44,972 bases of DNA from assembly GCF_014648355.1 (NCBI RefSeq), contig NZ_BMQY01000019.1, positions 1-44,972 of the forward strand, in the 5' to 3' direction. The notes beneath the pieces are model-generated. The model ran no database searches. It worked only from the letters and a program-made list of their open reading frames with translations, and had not been told where the DNA came from. This stretch comes from Couchioplanes azureus (lineage in GTDB: Bacteria > Actinomycetota > Actinomycetes > Mycobacteriales > Micromonosporaceae). Within the stretch, counting starts at the first letter, position 1. Every line of letters starts with the position of its first letter. Position numbers and translations under genes: made by a program. This document shows positions 14,634 through 22,781 of this stretch, one piece after another.

Positions 14634-14644
14634 ACGGTAACCGT
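14634..14644. promoter_or_regulatory. Small inverted repeat upstream of the luxR-type gene
   Basis: ACGGT-A-ACCGT, 26 bp before the start codon of the minus-strand regulator. It could be an operator or be chance; arms are only 5 bp. Confidence 0.3.
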
Positions 14645-14727
14645 CCGAGCCGCCCGGTCTCTCCGGCGTTGAGTTGGGCTTGAGCGAGGTCCCGGCGGGG
14701 CCGGTGGCGAAGGCACGCTCCGATCGG

Positions 14728-15087
14728 TCAGTCGTCGGCCAGCAGCGCTCCGGTGGTGGCGTCGACGTCGACCTCGCCCTCCCGGCCGTTGCGCTCGAAC
14801 TTCATCTCCCAGATGGGTGCGCCGCCGGCCTCGTCGAGCTCGGCCTCGGTGACGCGGGCGCCGGGGAAGGCGTTCTCGACGATGGCGGCGGCCTGGGTGG
14901 CGTTGACCCGGCGGGGCCCGAACCGGGCGTCGAGCTCAGGGTCGATCTCCAGGTCGAAGGACGGCCGGGCCGGTGCCGCCGGTACGGCGACGCGCCGCTC
15001 GTCGCGGTCCTTGGCGCTGGCGACGGCGGTCCCGGCGGTGAGTACCAGGGCGAATCCGGCGGCGGCGGTGATGACGGCCTTGCGCAT
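14728..15087 (-). CDS. Exported PepSY-domain protein
   Basis: 119 residues. It begins with a signal peptide (MRKAVITAAAGFALVLTAGTAVASA). The rest holds a PepSY-like motif: NATQAAAIVENAFPGARVTEAEL, then WEMKFERNGREGEVDVDATTG. PepSY domains are thought to inhibit or hold proteases, or act in the envelope; no specific partner is visible. The ATG at 15087 has GAGGAG just upstream; upstream in-frame starts lack such a site. It is divergent from the hemerythrin gene across about 226 bp. Confidence 0.85.
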   Translation of the reverse strand: MRKAVITAAAGFALVLTAGTAVASAKDRDERRVAVPAAPARPSFDLEIDPELDARFGPRRVNATQAAAIVENAFPGARVTEAELDEAGGAPIWEMKFERNGREGEVDVDATTGALLADD

Positions 15088-15313
15088 GGGCTGCTCCTCT
15101 GCTGCTCCGTGTGCCGTGCGGTACGCGCCCCGGTGACCGGCGGATGGGTGCCGGGGACCGTTCTGACCGTGCGCTGGCCGATTCCTGGCCGTCCCCTGGC
15201 ACAGGCGCCGCGCGGGTAGGGCTTCCCGGCAGTGTCCTGCAGGGAGGGTGTAGGCGGTGCGGAAGCGGGTAGACCGCACGTGTTCCGTTCCGGACGGCAA
15301 CCATGGAGGATTC

Positions 15314-15883
15314 ATGACCACCACCCCCGCCGGCGAGCGGGACGTCATCGACGTCCTCACCGCCGACCACCGCGACGTGACCGCCCTGATCGGCGAGATC
15401 TGGACGATCACGGACCCGATGATCCGCCGAGACCTGACCGACACCGCCATCAGCGAGCTGGTGCGCCACGCCGTCGCCGAGGAGATGTACGTCTACCCGG
15501 CCATGCGCAAGCACCTGCCCGAGGGCGACAAGGCCGTCGAGCACGACGTGGAGGAGCACAAGGAGCTCGAGGAGGCGATGAAGAAGCTGGAGGACCTCGA
15601 CGTCTCCAGCGCGGAGTTCGAGGAGGCGCTGCGCCGGCTCGAGGCGATCCTGACCGACCACGTGCAGGACGAGGAGGCCGAGCAGTTCCCCGAGCTGCGG
15701 CGCCGCATCCCGCGGGAGGAGCTCACCGAGCTGGCCGAGAAGGTGGAGACCGCGAAGAAGCTGGCGCCCACCCGGCCGCACCCCGGCGCTCCGAACAACG
15801 AGCTGTTCCACAAGCTGGTGGGGCCCGGCGTGGGCTTGGTCGACCGGCTCCGCGACAAGCTCACCGGACGCGCCACCCGCTGA
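15314..15883 (+). CDS. Hemerythrin HHE-domain protein
   Basis: 189 residues, mostly helical and very acidic. The HHE cation-binding layout is visible: LTADHRDV, RHAVAEEMYVYPAM, EEHKELEEAM and ILTDHVQDEEAEQFPEL, giving the spaced His and Glu ligands for a di-iron site. Such proteins bind O2 or NO or buffer iron and stress; the exact role is unknown. The ATG at 15314 is preceded by GGAGGA at short spacing; an in-frame GTG at 15257 is possible but lacks a good site. It is followed by a strong hairpin. Confidence 0.88.
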   Translation: MTTTPAGERDVIDVLTADHRDVTALIGEIWTITDPMIRRDLTDTAISELVRHAVAEEMYVYPAMRKHLPEGDKAVEHDVEEHKELEEAMKKLEDLDVSSAEFEEALRRLEAILTDHVQDEEAEQFPELRRRIPREELTELAEKVETAKKLAPTRPHPGAPNNELFHKLVGPGVGLVDRLRDKLTGRATR

Positions 15884-15925
15884 CCCGGCGCGCCGCCCGC
15901 TCGCGGGACGCGCCACCCGCCGACC

Positions 15926-15967
15926 GGGCGCGGCCGGCCGTCCGCCTCGCGGTGGCCGGCCGCGCCC
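15926..15967. terminator. Strong bidirectional hairpin
   Basis: A 14-bp perfect stem, GGGCGCGGCCGGCC with its complement at 15954-15967, around a 14-base loop. It lies between the converging hemerythrin and CGNR genes. Confidence 0.8.
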
Positions 15968-15975
15968 GCGGCCGA

Positions 15976-16527
15976 TCAGGTGCCGGCCGAGCGGTACCGC
16001 GCCATCTTGTCGCGGGTGCCGCAGGCGCTCATGGTGCACCAGCGCCGGGCGCCCGCCCGTGAGGTGTCGACGAAGAGCAGCGAACACCGGGGGTTGTCGC
16101 ATTCGCGCAGCCGTTGCCCGGCGTCGCCGCCGATGACCTCCACGGCGTCGCGGGCCAGCTGGGCGAGCAGGGCGGGTGCCGTCACCCACGCCGGCTCGGC
16201 GCGCAGTCCGCCCGCTTCCGGGCGCAGCTCCACCGCCGGCGGCGGCTTCGCTGCCCAGGCGTTCACCGTGGCGACGTCGTCCGGCGCCGGGCGGCACCGG
16301 CCCATCCGGGCCAGCATCAGCCGGTAGATGGCCTCCCGCAGCTCGCGGGCGTGGCGGAGGTCGGCCGGCGAGCAGTGCGGTGCCCGCCCGGCCAGCCCGG
16401 CCCCGGTGAACCATCGGGCCAGTGCGGCCGGCTCGGTGAGGCGCTCGAACCCACCGTCGCGCCAGCGCTCGCCCACGGTCGCCGTGAGATTCACCGACGG
16501 CCGGCCGCCGTGGAAACGGAACGTCAC
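15976..16527 (-). CDS. CGNR zinc-finger protein, putative transcription regulator
   Basis: About 183 residues. The N-terminal half is the ABATE stress-associated region (a PSVNLTATVGERW start, then a helical segment LREAIYRLMLA). The C-terminus has the zinc finger CDNPRCSLLFVDTS, RRWCTMSACGTRDK; the family CGNR motif is CGTR here. These proteins probably bind DNA and regulate neighbours. The start is uncertain: GTG 16527 is chosen because the family begins near TFRFHGG; GTG 16536 and 16566 are alternatives. It is divergent from the ketopantoate-reductase-like gene across a promoter region with inverted repeats. Confidence 0.85.
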   Translation of the reverse strand: MTFRFHGGRPSVNLTATVGERWRDGGFERLTEPAALARWFTGAGLAGRAPHCSPADLRHARELREAIYRLMLARMGRCRPAPDDVATVNAWAAKPPPAVELRPEAGGLRAEPAWVTAPALLAQLARDAVEVIGGDAGQRLRECDNPRCSLLFVDTSRAGARRWCTMSACGTRDKMARYRSAGT

Positions 16528-16576
16528 GGCGACCACGTTACCACTTGAAGGAGTAACAAAGATCACCTCCTCCTGT

Positions 16577-16593
16577 TACCGGTCGAACCGGTA
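16577..16593. promoter_or_regulatory. Inverted repeat operator candidate between CGNR and panE-like genes
   Basis: TACCGGT-CGA-ACCGGTA, a perfect 7-bp inverted repeat, in the divergent intergenic region. A second looser pair, GTTAC (16537) and GTAAC (16553), lies close to the CGNR start. A plausible autoregulator or shared operator. Confidence 0.45.
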
Positions 16594-16629
16594 GCGTGTG
16601 GGCGGCGCTCACCCGTCTCGGAGGTTGTC

Positions 16630-17541
16630 ATGAAGTTCGCCGTCATTGGGGCCGGGGGCCTCGGCGGGTATCTCGGCGGCAGGCTCGCCCGCGCCGGCCA
16701 CGACGTCACACTGCTCGCCCGGGGCGCCCATCTGGCGGCCCTGCGCGGCGCGGGGCTCACGACGATCGGCGTCGACGGCACGGCGACGGTCACCCCCGTC
16801 CGTGCCACCGGCGACCCGCACACCGTCGGCGCCGTCGACGCCGTCCTGCTGGCGGTCAAGACCTGGCAGCTCGACGAGGCACTCGCCGCGCTGCCGCCGC
16901 TCGCCGGCCCGCACACCGCCGTCATCACCGTGCAGAACGGCGTCGAGGCCCCGCACCGGGTCGCCGAGGCGGTCGGCCGGCCCGCGGTCCTGCCCGGCGT
17001 CGCCAAGGTGATCGCCATGCTCGCCGGACCCGGCACGGTGCGTCACGTCGGTGGCCCGGGCGCGCTCGACCTCGCCGAATGGGACAACCGGCCGACCGAG
17101 CGGGCCGAGCGGATCCGCGCCGCGCTCACCGGCGCCGGCATCGCGACGACACCGCCGGCCGACATCTGGGCCGACCTGTGGGCGAAGTTCCTGTTCGTGG
17201 TGCCCTCCGGCGGCCTCGGAGCGGTCACCGACGCGACCTTCGGGGTCCTGAGGCAACGGCCGGGCACGCGCCGGCTCCTGCGGGCCGCGATGGCCGAGAT
17301 CGAAGCGCTCGCCCGGGCCCACGGCGTCGCGCTGCCGGACGACATCGTGGCGAGAACCATGGCGTTCGTCGACCAGCAGCCGGCCGAGGGGACGACGTCG
17401 CTGCACCGCGACATCAGGGCCGGCCGGCGCTCCGAGCTCGACGCCTGGACCGGCGCGGTCGTACGGCTGGGTGCCCGCACGGGCACCCCGACGCCGGTGC
17501 ACGACGTCGTGCACGAAGTGCTCAGCCTGCGCGAAGGCTAG
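16630..17541 (+). CDS. 2-dehydropantoate 2-reductase family oxidoreductase
   Basis: 303 residues. The N-terminal Rossmann motif GAGGLGGYLGGRLARAGHDV binds NADPH. VLLAVKTWQ, TVQNGVE and the helical C-terminal ApbA/PanE domain (WADLWAKFLFVVPSGG, then TTSLHRDIRAGRRSELD) are family hallmarks. The classical role is reduction of 2-dehydropantoate to pantoate for CoA synthesis. No other pantothenate gene is nearby and actinomycetes carry several paralogues, so another 2-keto acid substrate is possible. The ATG has GGAGG upstream. The 3' end overlaps the convergent HxlR gene by 4 bp. Confidence 0.9.
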   Translation: MKFAVIGAGGLGGYLGGRLARAGHDVTLLARGAHLAALRGAGLTTIGVDGTATVTPVRATGDPHTVGAVDAVLLAVKTWQLDEALAALPPLAGPHTAVITVQNGVEAPHRVAEAVGRPAVLPGVAKVIAMLAGPGTVRHVGGPGALDLAEWDNRPTERAERIRAALTGAGIATTPPADIWADLWAKFLFVVPSGGLGAVTDATFGVLRQRPGTRRLLRAAMAEIEALARAHGVALPDDIVARTMAFVDQQPAEGTTSLHRDIRAGRRSELDAWTGAVVRLGARTGTPTPVHDVVHEVLSLREG

Positions 17542-17951
17542 CCCGCGCCGGGCGCCGTCGCGCCGGCCGTCGTGCGGCCGCGGTCGTAGGCCTCCCGGGA
17601 CGCGGCGATGGCCTCCCGGTGCCGGTCCGCCCACTCGGTCAGCGTGACCAGGGAGTCGTAGAGCTCGCGCGCCATGTCCGTGGCCGTGTACTCCACCTTC
17701 GGTGGCACCGTCGGATACACGGTGCGGGTCAGCAGGCCGTCGCGTTCCAGGTTGCGCAGGGTCAGCGTGAGCATCCGCCGGCTGATCCCGGTGATTCTGC
17801 GTTCCAGCTCCGTGAAGCGCACCGGCGCCTGGCTCGCCTCGATGATCACGCCGATGCTCCACTTGCCGCCGACCCGGTCGAGGACCTCGCGGACCGTGCA
17901 GGCCTTGGCGTGAACGACCTGGTCGGACACACAGATGTTCCGCTGTGACAT
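17538..17951 (-). CDS. HxlR-family transcription regulator
   Basis: 137 residues, a single winged-helix domain. It shows the family start (ACTVREVLDRVGGKWSIGVI), then RFTELERRITGISRRMLTLTLRNLERDGLLTRTVYPTVPPKVEY. Cys residues at the N-terminus (C7, C18) could sense redox or electrophiles as in other HxlR/YodB proteins. It is divergent from the MFS exporter with 80 bp between starts, the usual layout for a repressor that controls the pump. The upstream inverted repeats are candidate operators. Confidence 0.92.
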   Translation of the reverse strand: MSQRNICVSDQVVHAKACTVREVLDRVGGKWSIGVIIEASQAPVRFTELERRITGISRRMLTLTLRNLERDGLLTRTVYPTVPPKVEYTATDMARELYDSLVTLTEWADRHREAIAASREAYDRGRTTAGATAPGAG

Positions 17952-17975
17952 GAATGTGCCTCCTTACGCGCGGCC

Positions 17976-18010
17976 CCATGGTCACACATCATGGCTGCTG
18001 TAACAAACAG
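17976..18010. promoter_or_regulatory. Inverted repeats in the HxlR/MFS divergent promoter
   Basis: Two perfect inverted repeats: CCATG(N9)CATGG at 17976-17994 and CTGT-AACAA-ACAG at 17998-18010. They sit between the divergent starts, close to the MFS ribosome site, where a repressor would block transcription. Confidence 0.45.
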
Positions 18011-18031
18011 TTCCCTATTGGAGGCACCTTC

Positions 18032-19447
18032 ATGACCAGCACCGCACCTGCGGTCCGGCGCTCACGATGGGCGGCGCTCGCCGTGCTCTGCGCCGGGTTT
18101 CTCATGATCATTCTGGATCAGACAATCGTCACCGTGGCGCTGCCGTCGATCCAGGCGGACCTCGCGTTCCCGGCGGCGGACCTGACCTGGGTGGTCAACG
18201 CCTACCTGATCCCGTTCGGCGGGCTGTTGCTGCTGGCCGGCCGGATCGGCGACCTCGTCGGCCGCCGGCGCGTCTTCCTCACCGGCATCGCGGTGTTCGT
18301 GCTGGCCTCGCTGTGGTGCGGCCTGGCCACGGACCGGACCATGCTGATCGTCGCGCGCTTCGTCCAGGGCGCCGGCGGCGCGATCACCTCCGCCGTCATC
18401 CTGGGCATGATCGTCACGCTCTTCCCCGACCCCCGCGAGCTCGGCAGGGCGATCGGCGTCTACAGCTTCGTGGGTGCCGGTGGAGCATCGGCCGGGCTGC
18501 TCCTCGGCGGCGTCCTCACCGAGGCGCTGAGCTGGCACTGGATCTTCTTCGTCAACGTCCCGCTCGGCGCCCTCGTCGTGCTGGCCGGCCTCCGGTCGTT
18601 GGCGGACGACCGCGGCCCCGGCCTGCGCCACGGCGCCGATGCGACCGGTGCGGTGCTGGTCACGGGGGCACTCATGATCGGCTCGTACGCGATCGTCGGG
18701 GCGACCGACCGCGGCCTCGGCTCGGGGCACACGCTGACGTCCGGAGCCGTGGCGCTCGTGCTCCTCGGCGCGTTCCTCGTGCGGCAGGCGACCGCGCGCA
18801 CGCCGCTGCTGCCCTTGCGCGTGTTCCGCTCCCGCAGCTTCTCCGGTGGCAACCTCGTGCTCGGCCTGATGCTCGCCGGCATGTTGGCGCAGATGTTCCT
18901 CGGCTCGCTCTACCTGCAACTGGTGCTCGGCTACACCCCGGTGCAGATCGGCCTGTCCTACCTGCCGGTCTCCGTGACCATCGGCCTGCTCTCGGTCGGC
19001 GCCTCCGCGCCGCTCAACGCCCGCTTCGGCCCGCGCCGGGTCGCCGTGACCAGCCTGGTGCTCATCGCCGCCGGGCTGGCGCTGCTCGGCCGCGCGGGCG
19101 TCGGCGGCGACTACCTGACCGACGTGCTGCCCGCGCTGCTCTGCCTGGGCGTCGGCGGCGGCCTCGCCTTCCCCGCGCTGGTCACCATCGCGATGTCGGG
19201 AACGGGCCCGGAGGACTCGGGACTGGCCTCGGGCGTCAACAACACCGTGCAGCAGGTCGGTGGCGCCCTCGGCCTCGCGGTGCTCGCGACGGCCGCCGCC
19301 GCCCGCAGCGCCGACCTGCTCGGCCGGGGCGCCGACCGCCTCACCGCCCTGGACGGCGGGTACGACGCCGGATTCGCCGCCGCGACCGGCATCGTCCTGA
19401 CCGCCGCGGTCCTGGGCGCGGTGCTGCTGCGCCCTGCGCGTGATTGA
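18032..19447 (+). CDS. MFS drug exporter, DHA2 (EmrB/QacA) family
   Basis: 471 residues with about 14 hydrophobic segments. Early motifs are those of DHA2 proton-driven exporters: FLMIILDQTIVTVALPSI in the first helix, the loop GRIGDLVGRRRVFL, and RFVQGAGGA. It probably extrudes toxic small molecules, perhaps the local peptide product, but it sits 4 kb from the NRPS operon with its own regulator. ATG 18032 follows TTGGAGG; the longer in-frame start at 17954 overlaps the promoter and is unlikely. Confidence 0.93.
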   Translation: MTSTAPAVRRSRWAALAVLCAGFLMIILDQTIVTVALPSIQADLAFPAADLTWVVNAYLIPFGGLLLLAGRIGDLVGRRRVFLTGIAVFVLASLWCGLATDRTMLIVARFVQGAGGAITSAVILGMIVTLFPDPRELGRAIGVYSFVGAGGASAGLLLGGVLTEALSWHWIFFVNVPLGALVVLAGLRSLADDRGPGLRHGADATGAVLVTGALMIGSYAIVGATDRGLGSGHTLTSGAVALVLLGAFLVRQATARTPLLPLRVFRSRSFSGGNLVLGLMLAGMLAQMFLGSLYLQLVLGYTPVQIGLSYLPVSVTIGLLSVGASAPLNARFGPRRVAVTSLVLIAAGLALLGRAGVGGDYLTDVLPALLCLGVGGGLAFPALVTIAMSGTGPEDSGLASGVNNTVQQVGGALGLAVLATAAAARSADLLGRGADRLTALDGGYDAGFAAATGIVLTAAVLGAVLLRPARD

Positions 19448-19469
19448 CCACTGTGCATAGAGTGAGGCG

Positions 19470-20993
19470 ATGCCGAAGAATCTGACGCTGTCCCGCCGCA
19501 CGCTCCTTGGTGCCACGGCGGCCGGGGGCGCGGCCGCGCTCGCCGGAAGCCGGTCCGCGAGCGCGGCCGCCAAGCCGCGGGCCGTGCGCGAGCTGGAGGA
19601 GAAGATCCAGGCCGGCATGGCCGCCTACCGGATCCCGGGCGTGGCCTACGGCCTGCGGTTGCGGGGCGTCGACTACGCCGGCGGCTTCGGCGTGACCAAC
19701 GTGGACGACCCCCGGCCGGTGGACGAGGACACCGTCTTCCGGGTCGGCTCGACCAGCAAGACCTTCACCGGCACCGCCGTCATGCGCCTGGTCGAGCGGG
19801 GAGACCTCGATCTGCACCGTACGGTCCGCAGCTATCTGCCGGACTTCCGCACCGGCGACCCGGCGGCGTCGACCCGGGTGACCGTGCGCCAGGTGCTCGA
19901 CCACAGCGCCGGCTGGCTCGGCGACTTCTTCCTCGACACCGGCGAGGGCGACGACGCGCTCGCCCGGTACGTGGCTGACATGTCCCGGCTGCCGCAGCTA
20001 ACCCCGCCGGGACGGGTGATGGCGTACAACAACGCCGCGCTGGGCCTGGCCGGGCGGCTGATCGAGGTGGTCACCGGGGACCCGTACGAGCGGGCCGTGC
20101 GGTCTCTCGTGCTCGACCCGCTGCGCCTGCGGCACAGCGCGTTCACCCTGGCCGAGCTGCCCGGCGCGGTGGTGGCCATGTCCCATGTGTACGACGAGAC
20201 CGGCGGGCCCGTCGCGTACCCGGAGGGTTTCCGCGTCTGGCGCAGCCTGAACCCGGCCGGCGGCCTCATCTCCAGCGCCCGCGACCAGCTCCGCTGGGCG
20301 AACTTCCACCTCGGCCACGGCGGCCGGCTGCTCACGCGGCAGTCGATCCGCCGGATGCAGTCGCGCCCGGGCCCCGGCGGCACGCTGTTCGTGGAGGTCG
20401 ACGGCTTCGGCGTCACCTGGATGCTGCGGCCGACCGCCGAGGGGCCCGTCGTGGTCCAGCACGGCGGCGACTGGACCGGGCAGCACTCCGGCTTCCTGAT
20501 GGTGCCGGAGCGCGACTTCGCGCTGACCGTCCTGACCAACGCGGAGACCGGTCCGGCGCTGGTCGCCGAGTTGTTCGCCGACGACTGGGCGCTCGCACGC
20601 TTCGCCGGTGTGCACAACCTCCGGGCGGTGCCGCGCACGCTGAGCGGGTCGGCCCTCGCGCCCTATGCGGGTACGTACTCCGGCGAGCAGATCGGCCCGG
20701 ACGGCGCCACCGTGGCCATCGCCCTGGACCTGGTCCCCGACGCCGGCGGGCTGAGCATCCGGTTCGGCGGTGCCGAGGCCGGCCGGCTGGCCTTCTACCG
20801 CAAGGACTACGCGCTGGTGCTCGACCCGGGTGGCGCGCCCGCGCACACCCGGGTCGACTTCGTGCGCGAGCGCGGCGAGATCGCCTGGCTGCGCTTCGGC
20901 GGCCGGCTGTTCCGCCGCGGCCCGGCGCCGGCCGGAGATCGGGCCCCCTCGGCCCGCCGGGCGGCCCTGCGCCTGAACACCCTGCCGTACTGA
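19470..20993 (+). CDS. TAT-exported serine beta-lactamase-like hydrolase
   Basis: 507 residues. The N-terminus has a twin-arginine signal (LSRRTLLGATAAGGAAALAG, then SASAAA). The class C beta-lactamase/DD-peptidase motifs are present: S94-T-S-K97, Y186-N-N and H331-G-G. A C-terminal lipocalin-like extension (LAPYAGTYSGEQI...) is common in esterase and D-aminopeptidase relatives. It probably hydrolyses an ester or amide outside the membrane; actual beta-lactam cleavage cannot be claimed. It follows the MFS gene by 22 bp and may be transcribed with it. Confidence 0.92.
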   Translation: MPKNLTLSRRTLLGATAAGGAAALAGSRSASAAAKPRAVRELEEKIQAGMAAYRIPGVAYGLRLRGVDYAGGFGVTNVDDPRPVDEDTVFRVGSTSKTFTGTAVMRLVERGDLDLHRTVRSYLPDFRTGDPAASTRVTVRQVLDHSAGWLGDFFLDTGEGDDALARYVADMSRLPQLTPPGRVMAYNNAALGLAGRLIEVVTGDPYERAVRSLVLDPLRLRHSAFTLAELPGAVVAMSHVYDETGGPVAYPEGFRVWRSLNPAGGLISSARDQLRWANFHLGHGGRLLTRQSIRRMQSRPGPGGTLFVEVDGFGVTWMLRPTAEGPVVVQHGGDWTGQHSGFLMVPERDFALTVLTNAETGPALVAELFADDWALARFAGVHNLRAVPRTLSGSALAPYAGTYSGEQIGPDGATVAIALDLVPDAGGLSIRFGGAEAGRLAFYRKDYALVLDPGGAPAHTRVDFVRERGEIAWLRFGGRLFRRGPAPAGDRAPSARRAALRLNTLPY

Positions 20994-21024
20994 ACACTAG
21001 AGCTCGTCGATCGAGGAGAAACGT

Positions 21025-21459
21025 ATGCCGTCCGCCATCCGGCACATCACGGTGAACTGCGCCGAGCCGTACGAGCCGTACGACCTGGCCGAGTTCTGGA
21101 GCGCGGTGACCGGCTGCCCGGTGCACCCCGAGGACGAGCGCGGCGACGACGAGGTGGGTCTGCTGCCGGCCGTGGAGGGCGGGCCGATGATGCTGTTCAT
21201 CCGGGTGCCCGACGCCAAGGGTGCGGAGCGCAACCGGGTGCACCTCGACATCGAGCCGTCCACCACCCGCGACGAGGAGTACGAGCGTCTGCTGCGCCTG
21301 GGCGCGAAGCTGGTCTCCGACGAGCGTCGGCCGGACGGCCGCGGCTGGATCGTGCTGGCCGACCCGGTGGGCAACGAGTTCTGCGTCGAGCGCAGCCAGG
21401 CCGAGAAGGACGAGTACGCCCGCCGGCAGGCGCCCGGGGAAGGTTCGTCACAGGGGTGA
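21025..21459 (+). CDS. VOC/glyoxalase-like protein
   Basis: 144 residues, paired beta-alpha-beta modules of the vicinal-oxygen-chelate fold (IRHITVNCAEP, LAEFWSAVTGCPV, NRVHLDIE, ADPVGNEFCVER). Many actinobacterial members of this group have no known substrate. The start follows GAGGAGAA, 31 bp after the hydrolase gene. Possible roles are lyase, isomerase or ligand-binding resistance protein. Confidence 0.88.
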   Translation: MPSAIRHITVNCAEPYEPYDLAEFWSAVTGCPVHPEDERGDDEVGLLPAVEGGPMMLFIRVPDAKGAERNRVHLDIEPSTTRDEEYERLLRLGAKLVSDERRPDGRGWIVLADPVGNEFCVERSQAEKDEYARRQAPGEGSSQG

Positions 21460-21553
21460 GTGTGGACGGCGGCGGTGATGATCGCTAGCATTGCGGCGTG
21501 CCCCGGATGGGCCGACACGATGGAGGCAGTGACATCAGCCGCCGCTGAGCGGT

Positions 21554-21570
21554 GACGCGCGATGCGCGTC
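21554..21570. terminator. Hairpin in the VOC-alpha/beta hydrolase gap
   Basis: GACGCGC-GAT-GCGCGTC, with an alternative outer pairing CGGTGA/TCACCG (21550-21578). It could end the VOC transcript or be part of the structured leader of the next gene. No T-run follows directly. Confidence 0.4.
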
Positions 21571-21694
21571 GCTCACCGGTCGGGCCTATCCGGAATTCTT
21601 TTCTCGCTCCCACCCCGGCGCCCGCCGCGCCGGATGGGTGCGCGCTGCCCCGGCTAGTAGCTCGCACGGATCTCCGGCGCCCTGCTGTCGCCGC

Positions 21695-21715
21695 CTCGTC
21701 GTCACCTGCGACGAG
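21695..21715 (+). promoter_or_regulatory. Hairpin abutting the ribosome site of the alpha/beta hydrolase
   Basis: CTCGTCG and CGACGAG form a perfect 7-bp stem with a 7-base loop, ending 8 bases before the ATG and overlapping the edge of the GAGAGGGA ribosome site. The position suggests effects on translation start. It matches no riboswitch class I know. Confidence 0.45.
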
Positions 21716-21723
21716 AGGGACAG

Positions 21724-22542
21724 ATGACCACTGACACGACCACCGGAACGTCCAGCGCCCGGCGCGAGCATGCCGCCGGCGAACCCGACATCACCACCTA
21801 CCCCGCGGACGAGCGTTTCCGCGGTCCGCGCCCGGCCGTGCTGGTGCTGCCGGGCGGCGCCTACCGGTTCCACGCCGAGCACGAGGGCGAGGGCTACGCC
21901 CGCTGGCTGAGCGGCATCGGCCTGCACGCGTTCGTTCTGCGGTACCCGCTGATGACCGACCACCGTTTTCCCGCACCGCTCGAATCCTGCCGTGCGGCCC
22001 TGGAGTGGATCCGCCGGGGCGGGCACGGGCTGACGGTCGGCGACCAGGTCGGCGTCATCGGTTCGAGCGCCGGCGGGCACCTCGCCGGCCTGCTGGCGAC
22101 CGGCACGGTGCTGTCGACGGAACGGCTCGCCGGTCCGCCGCCGCGCCCGGACTTCGCCGTCCTCGCCTACTCCCCGGCGGACCTGTACCTGCTGCCGGAC
22201 GAGCCGGTGGAGTGGATCCTCGACGGGCGGATGGAGCTGCGCGGGGAGCTGTCCCCGGCGAGGAACATCGACGCCGGCACCTGCCCCACGTTCCTGTGGG
22301 CCACCGCCGAGGACCCGCCCGGCTTCCCGAACGCGCTCGCGTACGCGTCCGCGTTGTTCGACGCCGGCATCCCGGTGGAGCTGCACATCTACCCGCGCGG
22401 CCGGCACGGGCTGGGCCTGGCGAACGGCGTCGCGTACGGCGAGCACGGCGACGTCCACATCCCGCACACGGCCCGCTGGGCGCAGGCATGCGAGGCGTGG
22501 CTCGGCGCGGAAGGCTTCCTCGGGGCCTGCGCGGCCGGCTGA
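21724..22542 (+). CDS. Alpha/beta hydrolase, acetyl-esterase (BD-FAE/Aes-like) type
   Basis: 272 residues, no signal peptide. LVLPGGAYRFHAEHEGEGYARWL has the oxyanion Gly-Gly near the N-terminus. The nucleophile is S115 in GSSAGGHLAG, the acid is likely in the TCPTFLWATAEDP segment, and the His is in RGRHGLGL. The closest layout I know is cytoplasmic acetylxylan or short-chain acyl esterases. The substrate is unknown. It is followed at once by a strong terminator, and its leader of about 260 bp holds two hairpins. Confidence 0.9.
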   Translation: MTTDTTTGTSSARREHAAGEPDITTYPADERFRGPRPAVLVLPGGAYRFHAEHEGEGYARWLSGIGLHAFVLRYPLMTDHRFPAPLESCRAALEWIRRGGHGLTVGDQVGVIGSSAGGHLAGLLATGTVLSTERLAGPPPRPDFAVLAYSPADLYLLPDEPVEWILDGRMELRGELSPARNIDAGTCPTFLWATAEDPPGFPNALAYASALFDAGIPVELHIYPRGRHGLGLANGVAYGEHGDVHIPHTARWAQACEAWLGAEGFLGACAAG

Positions 22543-22549
22543 CGCACCG

Positions 22550-22585
22550 CGGCCGGCCGGCTCGTGGCACCGAGCCGGCCGGCCG
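22550..22585 (+). terminator. Intrinsic terminator after the alpha/beta hydrolase
   Basis: A 15-bp perfect stem (22550-22564 with 22571-22585) and a 6-base loop, followed by TTT. Confidence 0.85.
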
Positions 22586-22705
22586 TTTCCGCGGTGATGC
22601 CGACCATCGCCGGGCCGGTGACCGCGCGCCGTGGCAACCTCTCCGCTCCGCTCGGGGGCCGGGACTGCACCTGGCGGGCCCGAGACTCGCAGGAACGCCA
22701 CTTTC

Positions 22706-22726
22706 CAGGCCCGTGTCCCGGGCCTG
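22706..22726 (+). promoter_or_regulatory. Hairpin in the leader of the VanY-like gene
   Basis: CAGGCCCG-TGTCC-CGGGCCTG, a perfect 8-bp stem 56 bases upstream of the ATG at 22782. Leaders of actinobacterial cell-wall hydrolase genes often carry c-di-AMP riboswitches, but I could not recognise that consensus here. Confidence 0.35.
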
Positions 22727-22781
22727 CGGTGGTCTGCCATCTGTTCCGCCCCGACCCCAGGCCGAGGAGCGTACGACACCG

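Noticed and set aside
21552..21734. Small ORF in the leader of the alpha/beta hydrolase
   Set aside because: No ribosome site, it overlaps the hydrolase start out of frame and covers the hairpins; it looks like chance.
22586..22781. c-di-AMP (ydaO-type) riboswitch before the VanY-like gene
   Set aside because: The gene context fits, but I could not find the conserved riboswitch core, only a simple hairpin.
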